Part shown: in pieces, positions 33,389 through 47,649 of the stretch | Layout: every line of letters starts with the position of its first letter | Position numbering within the stretch: position 1 is the stretch's first letter | Assembly (NCBI GenBank): GCA_918026815.1 | Contig: CAKJVC010000003.1 | Span: forward strand, 372,001-436,000 | Origin: Chalara sp. BL73 | Taxonomy: Eukaryota; Ascomycota; Leotiomycetes; Helotiales | Direction of reading: 5' to 3' | Length of the DNA: 64,000 nucleotides | Program-made: the position numbers and the translations under genes | The notes under the pieces: model-generated | What the model was told of the DNA's origin: nothing | The model's input: the letters and a program-made list of their open reading frames with translations, nothing else | The model's database searches: none

Positions 33389-35331
33389 ATGGCCGACACA
33401 GTGATCAAACCAGAAGAGCACAGTATTGGGTGAGTGCTATCCTATCTCCGATCTACGTCACCAAGACGGCAGGAATGTCAACATCGGGCGGTTGCATCTT
33501 GAAAACCACTTACGGGAGTCCCATATACAATCTAAAGCTGTGAAAGACTCTCATAATTGGTTATAAACTTCCTTCGATCATGTTAGAGGCTTGTGGAATC
33601 TGCGGGAATAAGAAAACTAATAATCAATTACCCCGCCAGGTCTATTGAGCTCAAAAATGATACTGTTATAATTGTTCTTGGAGCATCTGGTGATCTCGCA
33701 AAGAAGAAGACTGTACGTCTCCTCACCTCCACATTTTGCAATTACTGATTAGTATAGTTTCCCGCTCTCTTCGGTCTGGTATGCTCCATTTTTCCCTACG
33801 TCAATATGTTTCACTGCCTAATCCCACGTTCATAGTATCGCAACAAGTTCCTACCCAGAGACATAAAAATCGTTGGATATGCACGAACCAAGATGGACCA
33901 TGAGGAATACATTAAGCGAGTCAAATCCTACATCAAAACTCCAACAAAGGACATGGAGCAGCAGCTGAAGGAGTTCTGCGAGCTCTGCACATACGTCTCG
34001 GGTCAATATGACAAGGACGAGTCGTTCATTAATCTGAGAACGACTTTGGAAGCTATCGAGAGGGGCCGCAAGGAGCAGAATAGAGTTTTCTATATGGCCC
34101 TGCCACCTAGCGTCTTTACCACGGTCTCTCAACACTTGAAGAAAAACTGTTACCCGAAGAACGGAATTGCGAGAATCATCGTAAGTTCTCCACCAATTTT
34201 GACACGTCGGACCCTAACTTTGGTTCTACAGGTTGAGAAGCCATTCGGAAAGGACCTGAGCAGCTCCAGAGAACTGCAAAAGGCACTAGAGCCGAACTGG
34301 AAGGAAGAGGAGATATTCCGTATCGATCACTACCTCGGAAAGGAGATGGTGAAGAATATCTTGATCCTAAGGTTTGGCAATGAATTTTTTGGTGCTACCT
34401 GGAATCGCAACCATATCGATAACGTACAGATAACCTTCAAAGAGCCATTTGGAACGGAAGGCCGTGGTGGATACTTTGACGAGTTTGGTATCATTCGCGA
34501 TGTTATGCAAAACCATCTACTTCAAGTTCTGACCCTTTTGGCTATGGAAAGGCCTATTTCTTTCTCTGCTGAGGACGTCCGAGATGAAAAGGTCCGAGTT
34601 TTGCGTGGCATTCCGGCAATCGAGCCTAAAAATGTCATCATCGGCCAATATGGGAAGTCTTTGGATGGGAGCAAACCATCCTATAAAGAAGATGATACTG
34701 TACCAAAAGATTCAAGATGTCCTACCTTCTGTGCAATGGTAGCTTACATCAAGAACGAACGATGGGACGGTGTGCCATTTATTCTCAAGGCAGGTAAAGC
34801 TCTTAATGAGCAGAAGACTGAGATTCGAATTCAGTTCAAGGATGTCACATCAGGCATTTTCAAGGACATTCCACGGAATGAACTCGTTATGAGAATACAG
34901 CCCAACGAGAGTGTCTATATCAAGATGAACTCTAAGCTCCCAGGTTTGAGCATGCAAACTGTCGTTACCGAGCTCGACTTGACCTACCGCAGACGATTCT
35001 CGGATCTCAAGATTCCAGAGGCTTATGAATCGCTTATTTTGGACGCGCTTAAGGGTGATCACTCTAACTTTGTCCGTGATGACGAGCTAGACGCAAGTTG
35101 GAGGGTATTCACCCCATTACTCCACTATCTCGATGATAACAAGGAGATTATTCCAATGGAGTATCCATACGGTCAGTCAAGATTACAGATTCTTCTAAAA
35201 GCTTACTTACTCTTCTAGGCTCTCGCGGTCCCGCAGTACTTGATGACTTCACTTCATCTTATGGATACAAGTTTAGCGATGCCGCTGGGTACCAGTGGCC
35301 GACTACACAGACCGCCCCAAACAAGCTATAG
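33389..35331 (+). CDS. ZWF1: Glucose-6-phosphate 1-dehydrogenase
   Basis: The cytosolic enzyme oxidises glucose-6-phosphate with NADP+ to 6-phosphogluconolactone, the entry to the pentose phosphate pathway. Six exons (33389-33429, 33640-33712, 33758-33778, 33836-34180, 34232-35171, 35219-35331) join in frame to 510 residues. The NADP-binding GASGDLAK lies at 28-35, the EKPFGKDL motif at 162-169 and the active-site RIDHYLGKE at 190-198. FILKAGKALNEQKTEI and GYQWPTT near the C-terminus are also typical. Exon 3 is 21 nt and encodes FPALFGL. The first intron is 210 nt; the rest are short. Plain ORFs miss the first three exons. Confidence 0.96.
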
Positions 35332-37591
35332 ATCCAAAAGAAATCTGGACAGAAATATAGAGACTAGACGCAGTTTCTCAGTCCACCTGAACTCGCGGTC
35401 TTCTCAATAATTGTTCCTATGAATGGCCTCGAGTCTTTCGACTTTGGTAATCTGACAATCAATGGACGTTGGGTGTCTCGTCGGTCGTACGCTGAGCATC
35501 TTGAAAAAAGGGTGGGGCTGGGTTGATTCTGCAAGATCAGTATATATAACAGAATGAAGACCATTATGAATCTGCATATGAGGCTTTGCTCCCTAGCCTA
35601 TTTGAATTTATCGCGGCGTGATGCTTAGCCCTAGCCTCAAGACTGAACATAGCACCGAGCACCCATTTCATAATGCCCAAGTCGCTGTGAGGACGTCGTC
35701 TTTGTTACGTCTTATATTGATTCCTCTGCTATCACTGAAAGCTCGCCTATGATGGTCCCCCCCGGTGTGTTAAGATCGCGAATTCCAGTTCTAGATGAGC
35801 AATTTAGCGGATACCTAGGCCTTCTTCAATTTGATTCAGAAAAAAACCATGTATTCTATATGTAATTATGGAGAGGATTATGAATGGGAGAGATTCATTG
35901 AGCTTTCCATCATGTTGAAGACACCACTACGCTTGTTGCCGTGTTTTGGAGGAGGCATTGAGCCGTAACTGTCCAAGGACCGCCCCGAGCCCCAAGTGGT
36001 GGTGCTCTTCAAGCTTGCAAACTCGATTTTGACCTCTTGATATTATGCAGGGACCCCTACTTCCTTTGGGTCGGCTGAGGGAGTTTTCAGAATAAATTAG
36101 GAATTTAAAGCTATTAGAAAATATTGTTCGTCCGACTCTTTACATCTTTAGAGAAATCAGCTGTGGCTTTTCTAGAAGTATGCTAGTACCCGAGGACGTA
36201 CACCACCAATGAACCCATGAGACGGGGGTTGTATTATGCATTGTCCATGCTTCCTCCCCTTTGAAGTACTCAAAATTCGTATTCACGACGCCTAGGTCGG
36301 TGACCCCGGGTGAAAAGGTAGAGAGCATTGAGATAAGTCTCTCCAACTTTCTGTTTTGGGGTATTTCTACGTCATCAAGATACTTTTGCATTCTGGGATG
36401 AACGGACGAAGTATCCAAGTCAAGTCGAAGAAAACGTGGTAGGGCTCTCTAGTGTTCTATTTTGGGGGGGATCAAACCACTAGCCGCAGTGGCTGTGTGA
36501 GCCACACAAGGGTTCAACCGATCGTTTAACAGCAAACAATAAACGACGATGCTGGTTCAGAGGCAAGGCGTGCGGATCTGCTTTACGGGGGGGTTTTTTT
36601 TGAGGGGGAAACACGAGATACGAGCGTGGCCAGCAGAAACATCGGTTGTAAATGAATTCTTTGGGGATCTGTCAGTCATGCTGGGCACAGGGAGCAGATC
36701 TTGTTGATAAGGCTACACAAGATATAGGCTAGATCTGCCCACCGCTGTGGCTCTGCGCCCACCGCCTTACTTTTTCGGTTCTGGTTGGGAACATGTATGT
36801 GAAAACGTATTGATATCTGAGCACATTGCTAGGGTTCTCATATCCAGTGAATAGAATGATGATTGAAGCTGCTATTTTTTATGGTCTCAATGCAAAACTT
36901 GACTTGTGAACCTGCAAAGTCCAACAATTAAACCATGTAACTATCCCTCACCAAATTTATAATGACCGGCAGTAATGGCCAAGGGTGTGTCAATAGCTGC
37001 CCCCCGCCAAGCTAGCTATCTGAAAGAAAGGAAAGGGGGGGGTGAAAGAATGACGGCAGAAACAAGCCCCCCGCCCCGTCTCTCCCACCCACCACCACTG
37101 GGCTTTCCCCCCCCCTCCCCTGAGGCCCAAAAACCAGCACAACAACTCAACACTGGAACTCCAGCATGCGTGAGTGAAACAAGCGGGGCTGGTCAACTTC
37201 CGCGCCCTGGTTCGTTCAGCCAACCTGTCCTGTCCTGTCCTGTCCTGTCCGCTCTCTTGTCCTGCTCCTAACCCTGTACAATACTTACTACTGTACAGGT
37301 ACCTGCTCCCCCCCAGGCACACCCCCTGTCTATTTACTTACTCAACAGCAAACACCAAGAATACAAGAACCCCTTCCCCCTCCATACTACAGTTCTACTC
37401 TGCTCTGCTCTCCTCTATCCTACTCAACTTAACTCAACTCTGCTCTTTCTTCGCATATTCCGACTCATACTCATACCTCTCACACATAATAAGGCATTCA
37501 TCAACCACTCTCGTTAAACCCAAAAATCCATACACACTCTAATATTCTCCACCGCCTCTACCAATTCTTTACATCTTCAAAGGTAGAAGCA
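35332..37591. other. 2.3-kb region upstream of GFA1
   Basis: It holds the ZWF1 3' flank and a long GFA1 upstream/leader region. The last 600 bp are strongly C/T-rich with runs of C and pentanucleotide repeats. A minus open frame around 36140-36450 has protein-like composition but no identifiable family. Confidence 0.5.
37224..37250 (+). repeat. (CCTGT)n pentanucleotide microsatellite
   Basis: Five perfect CCTGT units plus two bases, inside the C/T-rich leader region of GFA1. Confidence 0.9.
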
Positions 37592-39879
<2,288 letters not shown>

Positions 39880-40963
39880 AGACTTGGCGCACGGCAATTT
39901 TCCACGAGCGCTGGGCACTTGTTTATTATCATTGTTAAATTAGCGATTGGGCCAAAAATGGAAATCATTGGAATGAATGGGCATGAAATGATATGTTTGT
40001 GCGTTGCTTTTTTTCGCCTAGAAAATTCGCTGGTTTCTGGAGCGGCCACTGCGTTTTGCTACAGTGTAATTCTAGAGCGGAATACAGAAAAGTTTACTAT
40101 TGAACAAAACCTCGGCCTATTTCTATATAGACTTTCGTGATAACAGGAGAAATTATGATACGGAGCGTGATGCATATAACGCGGTGGAAGCCACTTTCCG
40201 AGACATTCTTTCCAGGTATCCTCAATTGTGAGCAGGTTGTATGACCTATTTCCAACCACAAGTTTGTTGGTGTCGCCAGGTTAGGATTTGGGCAGATCCC
40301 CAGAAACAATGTCCCATGTCGACATTTGATGTGCTAGGGACCTCATTTGAGAATAATAAAAGAAATGCTGAGGCACAGGCAGAGAAAACCAGACTAGGAC
40401 GGTTAAAAATAATAAATATGGTCTTATTGATTTGCATTTATATCTGCTCTCATGACAATACCCACTCCGCACTACGAGGCATTAGCTCCTCTGTCTCTTC
40501 CAGCCAGCTAGCTCACCCATATCTATACAAGCGTCCAAAAAACGTCATAAAAGTGCTTCTGCGCTTGTCCGGTGCAAAGGTATCCCGCCTTTCATACAAA
40601 AATTCAGAAAAGCCTCCCCCTCTTCCAATCATACTATCACCCCTGTAGGTATAGTCTGTCTTCCAAGGCATAGAAACCGATTCTAGGCGTCAAGAATCAA
40701 TGGGATCGAATATGAATCAGCAGCGAACCTGAGTTTTTTTTCCAAGGGAAGTTGTAAAAAACGATGCTCGCTCGCTCGGATGACTAGACTCCTTGTAACG
40801 CCATACGCCAGACGGCCGCTATAGAAGAAGAATATCATAATATAGGGCACAAATACGAAAAGTGTGCCGAGCCTAGGGAATATGGCGAGCGGAAGGGCGA
40901 ATTTTGGGACCAGAAACATGCATGGAGACAGGTTTGGGTATCAACTTCTTCACTTCCAGCCGT
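39880..40963. other. Spacer between convergent GFA1 and BAH-PHD genes
   Basis: About 1.1 kb with 3' flanks. A hydrophobic minus frame at 40683-40919 is probably chance. No gene supported. Confidence 0.5.
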
Positions 40964-42166
40964 TTATTCCAATAGGGATCCGCACTTCAAGCAAGCTATT
41001 CTCTCCTCCCAGGGCTGGAGGGCTATCACATCCTTCCTCAGATCCGTTATTTCCACTGTCGTCGAGCTACCATTCGTCTTGATCTTGGCTGAAAATTTCC
41101 CCTTCCATATCTTGCCCTTCGGTTTTCGTCCAGGTTTTGATGTACCGTTCGTTTCGCCATTTTCCTGCAGTCGGTTGTATGTCTTCGTTAAAACATCGTC
41201 AATGATACACTCCTCGTGAAGCCAAACTTTACAGGAAGGGTTGTCGCAAATCTCCATGGCGACTTCCGGGTTGAAATGGCCATTGCATATGCAATGCTCT
41301 CGTATTTGCTGAGACAATGTATTAGTAGGGGTTGTCTAAATGAAGTATGCTTCTTACCGATAACTCCCCTGTTGCCCTATTGAATGTTTGTCGCCAGTAG
41401 AGCTTTGAAGTGAGCTGGTCGTCTTCCTCACCCCAGTGAACAACATCTGCTTTCCCCGCAAACGTCAATACGTCCAGCACGTCCAGCCAGTTCGAGGCAA
41501 TCAATTCATGAGTTCCATGATACTTTCGCTGCCCAGAATCTAGATTGACTTGATCTGGGGCTCTTTTCAAAGGTGCAGGTAGCTCTTTCGCCCACCACAT
41601 CCACGCCACCTAGAAGTTGCATTAACACGCGTTGTATCAATAAGTGCGAATAATCTTACCAGTGCGTACACATTTTGTGCATTTAGCGCCCTAACCTGCA
41701 AGATCCTCGCCACTCCAAAATCCTTATCATTTTCTCTTCCTGTGTTAGGCGTATCTGGCAACCTAACATACACAAAATGGTCATGCTTATAGGTATCGCC
41801 TTGAACTATGTAGCTTGTCAGGAAGCCTCTTTGTACGAAATGGGCACACTTACTGATGAAATTATTGTATTTCTTCATACTGTTCCATTCCTGAAATGGC
41901 TCAACTGAAAAATACTGGTCAAGCTCACCAGGCTCTGCACCTTTGGCCACGAAAGGCGATACTAGGAACTCAGCATGTTTTGCAAGCTCTTCCTCCTTCT
42001 TGGACTGTTTGTGCTTTGAATCAAGTGTGGGGTAATGGACGGTGAAGCCGACCTTGGTGGAATTGATTTCTGCAGGAGTAGCAGAGCGCGAAGCTGGCGT
42101 TTCTGAGCTCTTTACACGCTTTACTAGAGAGTCTTCGGCGCTGCTGAGACCATGTTTGGGTGCCAT
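40964..42166 (-). CDS. BAH and PHD-finger chromatin protein
   Basis: A nuclear reader-type protein of 351 residues with a BAH domain followed by a PHD-like zinc finger. Four exons (41854-42166, 41660-41805, 41358-41609, 40964-41308) join in frame. The BAH domain (about 95-220) has NNFIIQGDTYKHDHFVYVR, GVARILQVRALNAQNVYALV, AWMWWAKELP, and YHGTHELIASNWLDVLDVLT. The finger (about 240-285) reads HCICNGHFNPEVAMEICDNP, SCKVWLHEECIIDDVL, and a final CLKC pair near the C-terminus may complete metal binding. Domain order and size resemble fungal BAH-PHD proteins such as EPR-1, which reads Polycomb H3K27 methylation. That match is a family-level inference; the methyl-lysine ligand is not established here. 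Confidence 0.8.
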
Positions 42167-42974
42167 GGTCGCGACGAGCGTGATTTGTGGCGTAGCACCG
42201 ATGACAGTTGCTCTCAGAGTAGTAGAAGAAAAGGCCAGGAATGAGAGCGCGAGCTATATCGCGTCGCCTCGTAATCACCTGCTGCCGAGCACTCAAATGC
42301 AGTTGGTTGCCTAAGCAGATCGAAGGGTGACTGCTTGTTGAGTTGTCGCAAAGCAGGAGAGAGAGCAGCGGGGATTGAGCTTACTCGGCAATGGAAAGGA
42401 GGAAGGGGGAAACCTCTATCACGTCAGGCGCTTATGTCGAATTATAGCCTGAATAAAGTCAATGAGCCATGAGGAGGAGGTTTTGGAGGCTTCTAGGGGA
42501 TGCAAGAAGCAATCTATCATGCTCCATTCTCACAATCGGGTTGTCAGTCGCGTTTAGGATACCTGAGGCACAACACTCCAAGACATCCCTGCTGGCGCAA
42601 GCTTGGGGTGGCTGGGGATTAAGAAATTCGAGACTTTGCGGCCATGACAACGCCAGTATTGAAATCCTTCTTATTAGCTGTATTAATATCTGGGAACATG
42701 TTTGACAGGAGAGTTTCTTGCCACGATGCGCCTTGAAACAGCTACAAAGCAAGATGACAACCTTTGATTTGTGATTCTAATGGAGGTGGAATTAGACTGG
42801 TAGGACGTAGTCTATTTGCTAGACGTAGTAAGGAAAAGAGAAAAAACAACGCGAAGTATGGTATCGAACGATCCTCCAAACTCCCAGCCCATTAAAGGCA
42901 ACCACGTACGTCGACCTATCCAGACCCTTCGTCCCTGCCGAGCACAAAAAAGTCCGCAACTTCATATCAAGCAA
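42167..42974. other. Intergenic region upstream of the BAH-PHD gene
   Basis: 808 bp holding the BAH-PHD promoter and the 3' flank of the PAR32-like gene. No gene seen. Confidence 0.55.
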
Positions 42975-43502
42975 TCAAGACGTGGTGGTAGGAGGGGTGG
43001 TAGTTGTCTCCTCTTTCTTCTTCTTGAAGAGTTTGTTCTTCAGCTTGTCGGCCAAGCCTTCATGCTTCTTTGGAGCCGGAGCACCTGGAATGTGGACGTT
43101 GCCGCCGCCACCGCGTCCAGTATGGAAGGTTTGATCCTCGCTGCTGGGTCGCAAGGCTTGCTCGGGGACGGTGAGGTCGTCGTTGCGCTTAGGAGCAGCA
43201 GCAACCTTGGGGGATCCGATATTGGCTACTCCTCCACGACCAGTGCTGAATGCTCCGTCGCCATGATCGCCAGGTGCTCCGGTACGGACGATTTCACCGT
43301 CAACATACCTGTGTAAATGTTAGACGCATTCTTAACCATTAAGGCCACTCTCATGATTGCATACTTGGTATTATCAACTCCGATGTTTCCGGCTCCTGTA
43401 AGATAGATGTCAGTCTCGACTTTATTGCATATTGTATGAGTTCGGTGTCTGACCTCCACGTCCATGACTAACTTCAGGATCTGCACCCTTTTCGGATCCC
43501 AT
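42975..43502 (-). CDS. PAR32-like DUF3602 protein
   Basis: A small, disordered protein of the fungal DUF3602/PAR32 family, which in yeast is a TORC1-regulated phosphoprotein that modulates ammonium transporters. Three exons (43454-43502, 43365-43395, 42975-43308) join in frame to 137 residues. The hallmark GRGGxGNI-type motif occurs three times: HGRGGAGNI at about 13-21, TGRGGVANI in the middle and TGRGGGGNV nearer the C-terminus. The tail is Lys-rich (LADKLKNKLFKKKKEE) followed by Thr/Pro. Both introns are under 60 nt. The family call is firm from the repeats. The role in nitrogen signalling is only by analogy. Confidence 0.88.
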
Positions 43503-44938
43503 GGTGATCTCAATATATGGTATTAATCTGTGGTTATTTGAGCTTGTTGGAAGGCGGCGGACTCAAAATTCTGGGTGTGGTTGTCAGAAAGAAGAGATGT
43601 GTGTTGGAGAAGAGATGTAATTATGCAGGTCGGGCTGGGTGAATATGGTGTGCTCCTTTAAAGAGATACCTTGGCTTGGCTATCCAGCCGGAATATCACC
43701 CCAGCCTTGTCCCCAATAATTTGCTTGAGGTGGAAATGCCTTGTAGAGTCGTAGTTCAGAGAGATATGCTTGATGATTGGTACGTACCTAACCGGTGGCT
43801 GAATCGAATGGGGGTTGTGGAGAGTAGTTGTGACAGCTTATGTTGTGTCAAAAGAAGCAACAAGTCAAACCACTTTGGCGAGTTGATGTGACCTAACGTG
43901 CTCAGGGTTGAGTTGTATTGTATTTGCCGTTAGGTTTATTGGCACCTGGCAGAACCCTCCAGCAGATGTAACATCGCCTATCGAATCGTTTAGCAAGGCC
44001 ATCGCAACATTTTGCAATGCGATGCAATGTTGACGACTGGCCGGTACCTCGACGCATCGCATCGCATCAGGCTATGACGCAACCAGATCCTTCTACCTGC
44101 ATTTGGGTATCATTATCGCAAGTAAACATCAGGGACAAAACCTAATATCATTAAGTAGATGCAGATGAGGGCGATGCTTCCCGCTGATTTGCTGCCTCAA
44201 AAGCTCTGTCATTGTCTTTTGATAAGAGCAAACGACCCCTCCATCCTTATCTCGATACATCTCGCCTATTAGAATGCTAAACTAGAGCAACGCAGACTAA
44301 CAGAAACAGGCCCAGGAGATACTTATCTGACTCGCTACCGGAAGTAGTCCTGGGATGCAGGCCAAGCATATTTAGCACTGGCACGCTTTGAAGCAAGAAG
44401 ACTACCTAGGTATTTACCGATCTGTGAACATCCCGAACATCTCTAGATCCGTCCCATGATGTAATTCTTGCGGCTCCCGCTAGGTGAGCGGAGTAACAGC
44501 CAGCTTCGCGGAATTCACGAGTCACGACCTACAGCCCCCCAACGGAGAGCCAAGACAACACAAGATCCAGTAATAGAGAATGTGGGACAGCAAGATGCAG
44601 CCTTTTGTTGCACGTCTGAGTCCTCGACGGACTGCTGCGGTGTAACCGCTTCTAAACAATTATAGTAAAGCCAGTTTTTCTGAGGGGCCTCCCGCCCTTC
44701 CGCTCCTCAAGCCACGGATGACACTTCATAATCTGGTGCAATTGTGTAGAGCAAATGCAATTTGTACAAGTTCAGGTATCAATATTGATAATTACCAAAC
44801 CTAGCTAATGCATGACAGGCTCGCCTTTCAGCGCCTTGTCATTAGTTGTTTCGAAACTCGGGTTTTCACAAACTCTAGTTTTGCTTGACGTGCGTCCCAT
44901 CTATCATGGTTCATCCTTTCTATGCAAGGAAGAAATAT
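43503..44938. other. 1.4-kb intergenic region
   Basis: Contains the upstream region of the PAR32-like gene and the 3' flank of the phosphate carrier gene. A short GCATC repeat lies near 44053-44070 and a 14-nt perfect palindrome (TATCAATATTGATA) at 44777-44790. No gene supported. Confidence 0.5.
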
Positions 44939-46356
44939 TTAACTCTTCTGAGCCGGTGGAGCAGTGCCTCCAGTTGTAGGAAAACCCATGAAAATCTTGA
45001 AGTAGTCATATATCATCCATTGAAGACCCGTCAACGTGCCTATACCACAGTGTTGGAATTAGCTTGCTCATAATACTGAATAGCTAGGGTAAATTTTTGT
45101 GATGTGTGTAGCTCGAAGTCCATATTTGCTTGTTCTTCGAGCTGTGTTGTGAAGTATACAAGCATGGGTCTGGATATTGTGTGTACCTACCAATCATGAC
45201 GATTCTGACTGGAAGGCCATTCCATAGGCCCCCAAATCCGATATCTTTGTAAATACGTCCCATCGCAGCTCCAAATGCTTCGCCTGGCTGACGATTGGCA
45301 TTGAGTTTAGATACCTAGGGGATATTCAGCCTACGACTCCGGACTCAATATGTGTCGAAACTCACCATGACATCAGCAGGATGAGAAACAACAGCGCAAA
45401 GAATTCCAGCCAAGTATCCACCAGTAAAGGATACTCCGGTTTGTGCCGCCTTGCTATAATCAGATTTTTGTCCTGGCAGGCGTTCATAAATCATTTCCAC
45501 AATGGTCTCAAAAGATGCAAATTTCATCATTGTGTATGGAATTTGGCGGCCCCAGAGCGGATACAGCCCTTTGTACAGGCCACCAAATCCCTCCTTACCA
45601 GTAATCGTGCTAATACCATTGAACGTGCCCGTTGCGAAGGGTGGTATCGTCGTTTGCATTCGCACCTTAACAGCCTCGAATGGACAAAGGGCTACATCAG
45701 CAATGGCTTCCGCAGATGCTGAAGCAGCAAGATAAAGACCGGTCTTGTACTTGGCGGCATTCTCAGCACCAACAAGGTCAGAATACCACTTTTTGAAGAA
45801 CTCATATCCTCCATATTTAAAGGCGCCTTGGGCGGAGTAGCCAAAGAAAGTGGGACTCCATCCTGTATAAATTCCTCTGAAGCCCTCAGCTCGGCCAATC
45901 TTCCCCCAGGCCTGGAAGTTCCCTGTGTATAGCTTAGAATCTACCTGTCGACGGCATTTTACTAAATCGAGAGGTGTGACAGCAAGATGTGTAAGACCCT
46001 ATCGAGCAATGCAGTTAGATCCTGAATAACATTCATGGCACTTGTGGACTTACGCAGGCAAGGAGACCCCCAACCGTGCAAGCAGCATAATATTTGGCAG
46101 AGTAGAGTTCGATATTCCCGGTCTTCCCCCTGGCAGCTGCACTAGCTTTCTCGAACTCTTTGGTTGCCTCAGCACTCAGAGCGCTAGCTTTGTTCTTCGC
46201 ATCATCCACGACGGACCATGCAGTGTAAGGACTTATGGTTCGTGGTTGGGGGAAGGGACTCTGAGGTGGTGCTACTTGTTGAGCAGGTCTCCATCCCAAT
46301 ACCTTTGGATGAAACACATCGTGAAGGGTATCCTGAGTAGGAAATAGAAGAGGCAT
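44939..46356 (-). CDS. MIR1: Mitochondrial phosphate carrier (Mir1/Pic2 family)
   Basis: A mitochondrial inner-membrane carrier that imports inorganic phosphate for ATP synthesis. Four exons (46054-46356, 45366-45998, 45191-45314, 44939-45039) join in frame to 386 residues. Three carrier repeats are visible, with signatures TPLDLVKCRRQVD, CPFEAVKVRMQTT and SHPADVMVSKLNA, each a Px(D/E)xx(K/R)-type motif. The N-terminal extension of about 90 residues (MPLLFPTQDTLHDVFHPKV...) is Pro/Ala-rich and precedes YSAKYYAACTVGGLL. The second repeat includes GWSPTFFGYSAQGAFKYGGY, typical of phosphate carriers. The last intron is 151 nt. Mir1 rather than Pic2 is a guess. Confidence 0.93.
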
Positions 46357-47110
46357 TTCGAGCACGCTATCTAGGAACCAAGGTACGTCAGTCTCTGATG
46401 CGAGGTTGTTGTAGTGAAACTTGTCTGAAGTACGAAATAGATATGCAGAAAGGTTCCCCAGTCAACCGCCAGTCCGACTTAACCGATCACCCAATATAAC
46501 CGCCTTCCCTGAGGAAGAAATATATACTGCTTTAAAATTCCTACGATACTTCAACAGTCGCTAAAGTACTGTTTATTATTTCACGCTTTAGTAATCCCAA
46601 GACCGAAACGTTATAGATTCAAAGCTAACTGTTACTGTTAAAAATTAAAGCTGAAGTTGTAGTCGCCGACTTTATCGTAATGTAACATATATTTGGCCTG
46701 ACGGAGAGAGATCCAGTCAATACGAAATGGAGGGTTGGAGATAAGCCTGGCTTGGCTTGGCTAGGCAAAAACATGACATCACATAGACCCGAGGGAGCCC
46801 CTCCAAAATAAAGACAGCATGGGGTTAAATTATATATACGAATAATCAAGCTAGAGCGGGATATTTGGTTTGAATTTGCAATATCGCAAATAAGAGCTTA
46901 GAGTTAGTTGGATTGAATCATAGCCTGGAGGATTGTTCTCTATCTGCTTATTGATCCTTAGACAAAACATTGAAGTAATCTGGCTGTGTTCCGAATTGGC
47001 CAATGAAAAAGTCTGCACACTTCCAACCTCTTCATTAACACTTCACCCACTACGCAGACTATTTGCGACTTGCTGAACATAGTAACTGCTCTACACTTAA
47101 ATTGCCCAAT
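46357..47110. other. Phosphate carrier/CBS divergent promoter region
   Basis: 754 bp between divergent start codons. The central part is AT-rich. No element is identified. Confidence 0.45.
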
Positions 47111-47649
47111 ATGGCAGAAGGCACCTCACCCAAGCCTGCCATGTCGAAGCTTGCAAGCAGATACAGAGGCGTGAGTAACTCCCGTGCGTCTTTGACAAGC
47201 CATCTGTCTAACTCCAATAAAAGGCTACCGTAGAAGATCTCGACCCTCCCTCGGCCCTCTCTCTGAACCCAACAGACGCAATCTCCCATGCCCTCCTTAC
47301 GGCTTTCGAGCGCGACTACACCCACCTGACGGTTGTTTCTTCCGCGAACCGAGCGCTGCTAGGCTACCTCTCGATACCCCACCTGCGCATCCTCCTCGAG
47401 AACGGCAAGGTGCAAGAAACCGATGAAGTCAGTAAGGCCATGGTCAAGTTCCGCCGGAAAGGAAGGGTGTACAAGGTCATCACGATGAACACGCCACTGG
47501 AGGAGCTTGAGCTGTTTTTCAACGGCGGGGAGAACGGTGAGAATGGGAAGCAGGAGTTTGCGGTCGTGACGGACGAGAGGAGGAAGTTCGTCCTTGGTGT
47601 TGCGACGAGGTCGGATCTGGAGGATTTTGCAAAAAAGAGACCCGCGTGA
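47111..47649 (+). CDS. Small CBS-domain protein
   Basis: A 161-residue protein consisting essentially of one CBS pair (Bateman module), which in other proteins binds adenosyl ligands. Two exons (47111-47170, 47224-47649) with a 53-nt intron join in frame. The first CBS unit spans PTDAISHALLTAFERDYTHL and VVSSANRALLGYLSIPHL. The second has AMVKFRRKGRVYKVITMNTP, LEELELFFNG, QEFAVVTDERRKFVLGVATR and SDLEDFAKKRPA. Fungal homologs of this size are annotated only as CBS-domain proteins, and I cannot assign a pathway. The second exon is GC-rich compared with its surroundings. Confidence 0.8.

Noticed and set aside
36480..36540. GGTTCAA box suggesting a tRNA
   Set aside because: The flanking bases cannot form a 5-bp T-stem and no cloverleaf follows.
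44777..44790. 14-nt perfect palindrome TATCAATATTGATA
   Set aside because: AT-rich palindromes of this size are exp­ected by chance in AT-rich spacer, and no partner site was seen.
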